Source: Bemisia tabaci (lineage: Eukaryota; Arthropoda; Insecta; Hemiptera; Aleyrodidae). Taken from it: a stretch of DNA of 64,000 bases. Under the pieces are notes generated by a model. It was not told the DNA's origin, made no database searches, and saw only the letters and a list, made by a program, of their open reading frames with translations. Positions 56,895 through 64,000 of this stretch are shown in pieces. The number at the start of each line of letters is the position of its first letter. The stretch's first letter is position 1. Position numbers and translations under genes: made by a program. Location of the stretch: positions 33,246,487-33,310,486 of the forward strand of contig NC_092801.1 of assembly GCF_918797505.1 (NCBI RefSeq). The letters are read 5' to 3'.

Positions 56895-57400
56895 TAATGA
56901 CCTGTTTTGCCATGAGTGTAAATATTGGTCAGTGGGTTAATTTATCAATATCAATGACCGGATCAATTGATCAATGATTTGATTGTATCAATTGATCGGA
57001 TCAATGACCTTACCCTCCTTGGTTTGAAAGATCGACATGTCATTATGTCAGCTGAATTTAAGGGTCACTGGGAAGGGTCTCGATTTATACTTTTGTGTGA
57101 CTCAAGTAGGTCAGTGAGTCAAAGCAAGTACGAACGCTTTCAAAAGAATGAAAGTGAAGGCAAATGACGTAATGCGCTTTAATTTCAAAATTTGCCGCTG
57201 AATGAGAATGATTTAAAAAGAATGAAAGTGAAGGTGAATGAATTAGTTTTAACAATTGGTCACTGTGTAACTGGCTGAACTAAAGGTTAACGACCTGCCT
57301 TATCAGTGTAAAAAATTGGCAAGTAGGTTATTGTATCAAAATTGACGCCAGAGTCATTTAAGGATCAATGACCTTTCAATCTTTGGTTTGAAACGAGTTA
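56895..57400. repeat. Degenerate array of TCAATGACC / GGTCAGTGGGT words
   Basis: GGTCAGTGGGTTAAT, ATCAATGACCGGATCAATTGATC, GGTTAACGACCTGCC and similar words recur over ~500 bp. Same word family as 54015-54240. Confidence 0.5.
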
Positions 57401-57405
57401 ACAGT

Positions 57406-57690
57406 GATTCGATGGCCGCCATATTTTGTGTCAGAACGGCATGCGATATATCGCATCGATTAGTTCCATTTTTTCAACTACTCGTCATTTTTCTCGAGTT
57501 TTGAGATCGCAATTCTTTTGTCAGTACACTAAAGAATTCACTTGCCAATTTTGACAAACAAATTCAACGGACTAAAGGCGTGGTTTTTCAGAGGAAAAAT
57601 ATCGCATTCGAGTGCAGTTTCGATATCAGTATCGAGAGTTATATTTTCTCTCTAAAAAAAACCGCGCATTTATTACATTGAATTTGATTG
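57406..57690. mobile_element. TTAA-family MITE, left arm and centre
   Basis: TTAACAGTGATTCGATGGCCGCCATATTTTG, the GCGATATATCGCATCGATTAG arm and the AAAAAAACCGCGCATTTATTACATTGAATTT part of the right arm. The remainder is replaced. Confidence 0.62.
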
Positions 57691-57937
57691 ATTCGATTGA
57701 ACGATTTGATTTGAACGATTCGAAAATGGGAGGTTCGGAAACCAACTCTTGAAAGAAATATCAACAAGTATTTTTAATACAGAGCAAATGGAAGTTATAT
57801 TTTACAAAAATTATATTCTTCGTATTTTTTTCTGAACCAATATTATTTGTAAACACATTCATCTTTACATCAATTTAGGAGTCGATTTCCTGACTTCCCG
57901 TTGTGTAATCCGTTTTCACCATGATTTTTTGAAGAGA

Positions 57938-58198
57938 AACTATCGTCACCTTCCGGCCAAAGTATCAAAAGCGCCAAGCGGCGTTTCAAAATTTCCGTCG
58001 CAATTTTATTTTTTACAGAGAAATTGTTGGTGGAATCTGTTTGAAAATGTCACTGAATTTTATCAACAGCACAAAGAAAATTCAGTGAACTTTTCGGACA
58101 GCTTCGGTGAACGATTTCTCTGTGAGAAAATTAAATGGCGGCGGAAATTTTGAAACGTCGCATGACGCTCGTATTACTTTGGCCGGGCGATGACGAGA
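57938..58198. mobile_element. Family G palindromic MITE
   Basis: ACTATCGTCACCTTCCGGCCAAAGTATCA at the left mirrors TTACTTTGGCCGGGCGATGACGAGATA at the right. Inner CGTCGCAATTTTATTT mirrors AAATTAAATGGCGGCGGAAATTT. Same family as the inner element at 39856-40117. Confidence 0.68.
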
Positions 58199-58199
58199 T

Positions 58200-59100
58200 A
58201 ATAGCAAGTATTTTTCATACAGAGCCTGTAAATATCAATTAGATTATACAAACTGATTTTATTCGTACTTCTTTCATTTAACCAATATTATTTGTCAACA
58301 TTTTCATCTTTACAACAATTTAGGAGTTGATTCCCTCGTTGATTACCTAACCGTTGTGGGTTCCGTTTTCTTTATGATTTTTTGAAGAGAAAATATGTTG
58401 CGCAGCGCTTCGACGCATACCTTGTCTAGTGGCTCTGTTTGAAAGAAAAATAATTACATAGAATGAAAACTTATAATAGATTTTTCGTGGTATTGTGTAG
58501 AGCATGTAGGTAAAGACAAAGTGGATGATAAAATCGACGCTTCATTTCCACTTCAAAGAAATCGGTAAGATAGGAGATGGAAGAATATTGAAATTGACGG
58601 CACCATAAAACCAGACTTGATTTAATTACGCGAGACGTAGTGGAAATTCGCATCCTCTCGTGTACCTCATTACAGGAGGAAGGCACGGGGTTTTTCATAA
58701 CTTCCGATCTAGAATTCTAGATGCATCACGGCATTCACGGCTGCTTTGATGTCGTTTCTCGCTCACGTATTGATCTTCGCGTGTCGGCAGGAAGTTACTT
58801 CAACTCAATTCCTAACCAAGAAACCACGTGCTATATTTTGCATCCTCGCTGACGTGAGTTCACATCGTAAATTTTTCATCGTTCCATCAGTGAACTATGA
58901 AAATATTTTTCCCTTTTTTTAAAAAAGGGTGAGAATATTTCGAGTGAAGGTAAAAACCTCCGCTCGAAGATGATAGGAACTCTTCCTCCCATTAGTGCTA
59001 AATTTGTTTTTGCTACGATTTTATAATCGCATGATTTTACCTGCATGAAAAAAGGTGTACCAGGAGATGTGATGCATTACGCTAGACTAGGTGAAGAGCG
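58200..59100. other. Intergenic stretch, nothing recognised
   Basis: 57760-57930 and 58205-58400 share a diverged direct repeat (ATACAGAGC, AACCAATATTATTTGT, CATCTTTACA, ATTTAGGAGT.GATT, TTTTTTGAAGAGAAA) flanking the Family G element. No gene is seen. Confidence 0.45.
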
Positions 59101-59146
59101 TCGTTTCTAATGGGAGGTTGAAAGCCGCAAGTGACTAAAGTGTCAC

Positions 59147-59366
59147 CGCACCAAAAAAAAAGTGATGTCGATTTAACATCCTGGATGTGAAAAAAGTGTG
59201 CAAGAACTATCAAAATGCTGAATTAACCGCTACAGCCGTTACTTTAGCAATGTCGAGATGTAAAACTAACTGCTGTATCGTGTAAATCAGCATTTTGTAA
59301 GTTCTCGCACAAATCTTTTACATCCAGAATGTTAAATCAACATAACTTTTTTTTTTGTGTGTGCGC
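59147..59366. mobile_element. Palindromic element with A/T-rich ends (CACCAAAAAAAAAGT...ACTTTTTTTTTTGTGTG)
   Basis: Arms pair: GTGATGTCGATTTAACATCCTGGATGTG with CATCCAGAATGTTAAATCAACATAAC, and TGCAAGAACTATCAAAATGCTGA with TCAGCATTTTGTAAGTTCTCGC. About 220 bp, non-coding. Confidence 0.6.
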
Positions 59367-59396
59367 AATACAATCTTCACTCATGCATAAGCTGTA

Positions 59397-59652
59397 TTTG
59401 GACCGCGTTAAGTAGAAAGGAAGGAAGCCACATCAACTATCGCCAATTTAATTGGGAAATTTAATTTTTTACATGAAACCGGTTGTGCGGATTTTTATGC
59501 AAATTTCAGTAAATTTTCTACATATCGAATGAAATTTCTTAAAATTTTCACAGGAATGCGCATGAACGTTCTCTTGTCAAACATTAAACTGCCCAGTTAT
59601 ATTTGACAATAACTGATGTGGCTTGGTTTCTCTATGCTAAACGCGGTCCATT
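59397..59652. mobile_element. Family L palindromic MITE (GGACCGCGTT...AACGCGGTCC)
   Basis: TTTGGACCGCGTTAAGTAGAAAGG and GCCACATCAACTATCGCC at the left mirror TGATGTGGCTTGGTTTCTC and TGCTAAACGCGGTCCATTT at the right. A second copy is at 63079-63341; loose ends occur near 51366 and 54955. Confidence 0.7.
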
Positions 59653-59976
59653 TACAAGTGGACGTGTTTATACGGAATAGGAACCATGTAAATCAAAAGG
59701 AACCTTGTAAATCAATAAAGGAACGATGCACCTAGGATTGCCGTTCCTCATAGTCGGATGCAAAATTTCATGAAACTTTATGAAATAAAATTTAATGATG
59801 TAATTTCGTGAAACTTCATGAAATTGTTTCAAGACTTCTGCAATAGACTCAGTGGGCGATAAAACGTATAGAAACAGTAGGTTCTTGATTTTAAGATTTT
59901 GAATAAAAAAAATATCATGAGTAAAGAAGTCCTCATTTTTTATTAAACGAAATATGGTAAAATCTGACGGTAATAT

Positions 59977-60082
59977 CTTCGAATTTCGAGGTCCGGCAAC
60001 TTTGTATTTCATTTATTAATCAATGCATTTTTCGGAAAATTGACAATATGATGGAATTTAGTAATAGCGTTCGTCATTAGTG
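59977..60082. repeat. Direct repeat, copy 1 (of 63895-64000)
   Basis: AATTTCGAGGTCCGGCAACTTTGTATT through GCATTTTTCGGAAAATTGACAATATG and CGTCATTAGTGCA. It is over 90% alike to the last 106 bases of the window and in the same orientation. Confidence 0.8.
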
Positions 60083-60292
60083 CAAGAGGCAACGCTGGAA
60101 TTAAGTTAATAAGCAATACAAAGTAGCAAAGCGCCTTTAGTCAGTGCCGTATGCGATGAACAATAAATTAATTTCATTATGGCGCCTGAATACAACTACA
60201 AGGGGTCCGCGGATGTGCGTGTTGCATACGCACTGAGGTGAAAGCGTTTTGACTTTTCTATCATTTGCCGCTTCACCTGCGGCGCGTCGCGT

Positions 60293-60452
60293 CGCGGCGC
60301 GGCGCGGCGTGCCACCGACCGGCCCGAACGCGCATTGGCGCCTACAAACCTAACTGGGATACTTCACGCATTGCGCAATGCGTGGAGTATCCCTGTTAGG
60401 TTTGTAGGCGCCAGCGCGCGTTCGTGCTGGTAGCACGCCGCGGCGCGGCGCT
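60293..60452. repeat. Long GC-rich hairpin
   Basis: CGCGGCGCGGCGTGCCACC, GAACGCGC.TTGGCGCCTACAAACCTAAC and GGGATACT.CACGCATTGCG form the 5' arm. The 3' arm mirrors them nearly perfectly with a centre at CGCATTGCGCAATGCG. It is followed by a truncated TTAA-family MITE (60463-60633). Confidence 0.78.
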
Positions 60453-60462
60453 CAGGCATACT

Positions 60463-60633
60463 GATATCGAAACTGCACTCGAATGCGATAAACCACGCCT
60501 TTATTACGTTGAATTTCTTTGTTAAAATTGGTAAGCGAGTGCTTTAGTCTCCTGACAACAGAATTGCGATCTGCGATTGATGCGATATATCGCATGCCGC
60601 TCTGACACAAAATATGGCGTCCATCGAATCACC
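60463..60633. mobile_element. TTAA-family MITE, right arm
   Basis: GATATCGAAACTGCACTCGAATGCGAT through CCACGCCTTTATTACG, GTAAGCGAGTGCTTTAG and ATATGGCGTCCATCGAATCACC, then TTAA at 60634-60637. The left arm is absent; the GC-rich hairpin sits in its place. Confidence 0.65.
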
Positions 60634-61120
60634 TTAAGTCGGCAATATGCATGAGTTGATACGACGATTTTTCTTAGTATATAAGCGTGAGAAACCGGTG
60701 GGATGGCAACCAAGTTTTCCGGCGGCGGCGTCTGAAAAGCGACTCAAAACTCGAGACCCCCTCGAATTTAGATGCTAATTGGGAGCGTCTCCTTCGGTGC
60801 TTCATTTTACCGCATCTCCGAGCGATAATGAGGACTCCCCCGCAGCCCCCTTTCCGATTAAGGTTGCCAGAAATCACGAGAAGAAGACGATTTTAAGTGT
60901 GTGAAATCGTGTAAATCTCCTTAAATTGGCAACACTACTCCTGGTCGATAATGTCGTCTGCACGATGAACCCGCATATCGTTCTCCAATCAGAATTATGA
61001 GCCAGGCCTGAAACGCAAACGAGAAAAGAGGCTTTAGCTTACGATTTCTTTCAAGTTCGGTCTAAGTGGGAACCAGGGACAATATTTTTTAGAGACGAAA
61101 TCATTCAGTTTTCGGCTACT

Positions 61121-61353
61121 CACTGGGGAAAAAAACACATTGGATCTAGACTCCAGACTCTTGAAAACATTGACAGGAAAAAAGACTCTTGATTCAATCA
61201 TATTTAAGCTTAAATCAAAAGGAAATCCGCTCAAATTAAGAGGCTTGGTTCTTGATTTAAGCTTAAATCTGATTGAATCAATAGTATTTTTTCTTGTCGA
61301 CGTTTTTAAGAGTCTGGACTCTCGATCCAATGTGTTTTTTTTTTTTTCCAGTG
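61121..61353. mobile_element. CACTGGGGAAAAAA...TTTTTTCCAGTG element with palindromic interior
   Basis: CACTGGGGAAAAAAACACAT mirrors ATGTGTTTTT...CCAGTG. The interior pairs GGATCTAGACTCCAGACTCTTGAAAAC with inverse words at 61300-61330. The centre is two ATTTAAGCTTAAAT-type palindromes. No clear target duplication beyond a possible 2-bp CT. Confidence 0.6.
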
Positions 61354-61494
61354 CTCATAATGAAACCAAATTAAATACTGAGCTACTAGCCGATTTTCAC
61401 TACAGTCATAAGCGAGCTCGGGTCATTCTTTAATAAAAAAAAATCATCATCATCTTCGATCATGGCCTGAATTCGCATATCATTCTGCCGTGTC

Positions 61495-61741
61495 AAGGAA
61501 GAACGCCGTATGAACATTCGGGAGTTGCCTGATTTCCTTCGTTAAAAATGTTCATTATTTAGGAAAGTTATGAATATCTTCCCTTGAAATTTTCAGGAAT
61601 TTTCGGTGGAGTTATTGCAAGCAAAACTATCTGAAAAATTGGAAGTAAAATATTCATAAGTTTACCAGGAAACTTGTGTTATATTAAAGAAAATTTGGCA
61701 ACGCCTGAAGTTTCTTACTGTGTTCTTTCTCAGTACGGCGG
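61495..61741. mobile_element. Family D palindromic MITE, diverged
   Basis: CTGCCGTGTCAAGGAAGAACGCCG left end; TTCTTACTGTGTTCTTTCTCAGTACGG right end; GAACATTCGGGAGTTGCC arm. Confidence 0.65.
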
Positions 61742-61916
61742 TGTTGTATCGAAAATCGGCTCATAGCTCAGTATTTGATTTGATTTTTCAGAGACTCGAC
61801 CTTAATAATCTAGGCAATGTAACTGAGTGAGGCTTAAGTTCAGGTCGGAGGTCGTCGCTAATTTTAGTCGAAGTCTGACTGATTAGCAACTTTTTGAGTA
61901 GGATATTAAATTCGCC

Positions 61917-62052
61917 AAATGGACTACATTTTGCAATTTTGGACTACATATTTCTGACTCAGTTCAGAAACAACGTATACACCATTAGTTTACCCTGTTA
62001 CGCGTTTTTACGGATGAGCCAGAAATTGTAGTGCCCTATTGGAAAATGGAGT
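61917..62052. mobile_element. Family A palindromic MITE
   Basis: AAATGGACTACATTTTGCAATTTTGG left end; GCCCTATTGGAAAATGGAG right end; CAGAAACAACGTATACACCATTAGTTT inside. Confidence 0.6.
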
Positions 62053-62162
62053 TTGTATGGTTTTTCCTCTGGTATCAATGACTTAATTTTGAGTTTTTCG
62101 CAGACTTAGGCATTTTATCAATGGACGGCTGAAAATCGTAGATTGAAACAAAACTGAAACAT

Positions 62163-62575
62163 CACTGGAAAATAATTCTCGGCGTTTTTACCAAGGTCCG
62201 TTGGTACCTTTACCATCTCACTTTTTTTTACCAATTATTGGTAATTTTACCAAGACAGACTGGTAAGCTTACCTAAAAACCGGGATTTTTACTGTTTTTT
62301 CAGGTAAGAATACCACTTTTATTGGTAATGAATTCCCGGTAACTTTGCCATTTTACCTCGGTAATTCTACCACGGCCGATAAAAAATATTGGCGTTTATA
62401 CCAAGGTCCAGTAAAATTACCGAGAAAGTTCAATAATTTTACCGAGATTTCTCGGTAAAATTGCCAATTCCATAAATGGTAATTTTACCAAGAAAAAACT
62501 GGGATCAAATAGAACCCTGAATTCTTCGTAATTTTACCCTTTTCTTAGTAAATACCCCGAGATTTTTTTTCAGTG
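62163..62575. mobile_element. CACTG...CAGTG element with TTTTACC/GGTAAAA-word interior and CAT target duplication
   Basis: Starts CACTGGAAAATAATTCTCGG and ends CGAGATTTTTTTTCAGTG, flanked by CAT at 62160-62162 and 62576-62578. The interior holds more than 20 copies of TTTTACCAAG, TTACCGAG, GGTAATTTTACC and complements. A CACTG end with a 3-bp duplication is compatible with the CACTA/EnSpm superfamily; no transposase is present. Confidence 0.65.
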
Positions 62576-62578
62576 CAT

Positions 62579-63078
62579 GAGCGGAGATTTGCAAAAATGC
62601 AATCGAAGGAACTTACTTTTGCCTCCAGCTATCGACACAAAAATGTATCACTTTGGCTATCACATCGTTTTGAATGTTAGTCTGGTAGCATATTGCTTCT
62701 TCGCCGGTATCGAACTTCAACGAAATTACGTATGAGATTCGCGCGTGTATTTTTGTTAGTCGCTCCCACCGCCTTCTTAAGTTCAGACCTAGTCTGTTTA
62801 CACATTAGGTTTATCCATGCGGTAGGATGCAAATGCGCAGCGCGGTCGTAAAGCGCTAACTCGAAATAGAACGGAAATTGCCAATGCGTTCACTAGTTTG
62901 CATGCCTGCGTTGTGGTCGCAATTCTCGGGTCTTTTGTGTGCTCGTTGTACTGTTCCCAAAATTGGATTGCTTGAGCATTACCATTATTCGTGCATACTC
63001 GGAGAAGCTGTGAATTTTGGTGGAGTGATTAGCGGTAACATCTCATTCCAGTACGTAACAACATCGAAAACATAAGAC
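62579..63078. other. Intergenic stretch, nothing recognised
   Basis: About 500 bp without a credible exon or named repeat; a 65-codon frame at 62878-63075 has no recognisable features. Confidence 0.4.
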
Positions 63079-63341
63079 GTTTGGACCGCGTTTAGCAGAA
63101 AAAAACCAACCTATATCAGCTATTGACCAGTTTAACCGATCGATTTAATTTTTTCGAGAGAACGTTAGTGCGGATACTGTTTTGAAAATTTTAAAAAATT
63201 GCTCGCACCATGCAGAGAATTTACTGAGATTTGCACAAAAATCCGCAAGACCGTTTACTTGTAAAAAATTAAGGTATCAAATTAAATTTGGCAATGGTTG
63301 ACGCGGCTTGGCTCCTTTTTGCTTGACGCAGTTCATTTTTC
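63079..63341. mobile_element. Family L palindromic MITE, copy 2
   Basis: GTTTGGACCGCGTTTAGCAG and CAGCTATTGACCAGTTTAACC at the left mirror TTGGCAATGGTTGACGCGGC and TTTGCTTGACGCAGTTC at the right. Confidence 0.6.
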
Positions 63342-63894
63342 ATGATACCATTTTTTCTTTTATTTTTCTTCATTTCTTCTCTTTCCATTGGAATTACCGG
63401 AAATGAATGAACCACTCCGCCCCACAAATCCCAAATCTTAAATTTAGTCGGCAATGAATTGTCTTTTTAGAGCCTGTCTTATTCCATGCTGGATAACCCA
63501 CAAGAGGTTTGCGAAGCAGACCTTGGAAGGCGCGAAGCGCATTCGAGGGGTTGAGCCGCGTAGCGGTCAGGAGTCCTAACCCCTAGCCTTAATCTAAAAT
63601 ATAAAATCATAAGAGCAACGCATTATCCTTGAAACCGGGAAAATTTCGACTTGGAATGTTACAGATTTCCAGTCGCGTTCCAGCTTTTGAAAGTCGAATA
63701 GTTGCCGTCTATGTTCAAACTGCCGTGCGATATACCAGGATCGTTTTCAGAAATTCCACTTTGAAACGTCAAAATTATATTTCGAAAGAAAAATACAGCC
63801 AAAGGAAGGGAGTCTTATTAAAGTAAGTCGAGGGAAAGGAAAGGAAGGTTTAAAGGTAGGTAGGTCAAATCTTGCTCCGATACCCTAAGCATCT

Positions 63895-64000
63895 TCAAAT
63901 TTCGATGTCCGGCATCTTTGTATTACATTTATTAATCAATGCATTTTTCGGAAAATTGACAATATGATAGAATTAAGTAATAGAGTACGTCATTAGTGCA
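63895..64000. repeat. Direct repeat, copy 2, running off the right edge
   Basis: Same sequence as 59977-60082, with a few substitutions, 3.9 kb away in the same orientation. The repeat may continue past the window. Confidence 0.78.

Noticed and set aside
58471..58698. 75-codon minus-strand frame
   Set aside because: No recognisable domain and no transcript signals; indistinguishable from chance in this composition.

Overview
This is nuclear DNA from an arthropod, most likely an insect. Genes are split by short GT-AG introns, the intergenic DNA is AT-rich and crowded with small inverted-repeat (MITE-like) elements, and there is an interstitial tract of TTAGG, the arthropod telomere unit. A hemipteran would fit the repeat density, but the sequence alone does not settle the species. 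No bacterial, plasmid or phage organisation is present, and I found no CRISPR array or convincing tRNA/rRNA gene.

Four protein-coding genes can be supported. (1) 1929-4202, minus strand: the first two coding exons of a fatty-acid-synthase-type gene (start of the ketosynthase domain). The gene continues past the left edge. (2) 14949-20977, minus strand: a complete 8-exon CDC123 homologue (377 aa), an ATP-grasp assembly factor for translation initiation factor eIF2. (3) 22755-24002, plus strand: a complete 2-exon Yippee-like protein of the YPEL5 type (119 aa), divergent from CDC123. (4) 31874-38880, minus strand: a complete 5-exon LAMP1-type lysosomal membrane glycoprotein (289 aa). For genes 2-4 the exon lengths, reading phases and splice sites close exactly. 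They look like housekeeping genes that happen to be neighbours; nothing suggests a shared pathway.

The rest is mostly repeats. The left part (4.2-14 kb) holds MITEs and a satellite of about 450 bp x 5.6 at 8.13-10.64 kb. Between YPEL5 and LAMP1 lie a mariner-derived palindrome (27.5-28.4 kb) and a near-perfect 1.66-kb palindrome (29.3-31.0 kb). LAMP1 intron 1 carries a 1.1-kb foldback element. From 38.9 kb to the right edge I recognise no gene. That part holds many members of at least ten palindromic repeat families, some nested, plus GC-rich low-complexity islands, minisatellites and long G/C homopolymers.

The most unusual pattern is a group of elements with short shared ends (CCAAGTAGCA, or CACTG...CAGTG). 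Their interiors are degenerate arrays of one short self-complementary word, a different word in each element. Several MITEs have clean target-site duplications (8-bp for two hAT-type copies, TA for the mariner palindrome, TTAA, TTA, TATT), so superfamilies can be proposed for them.
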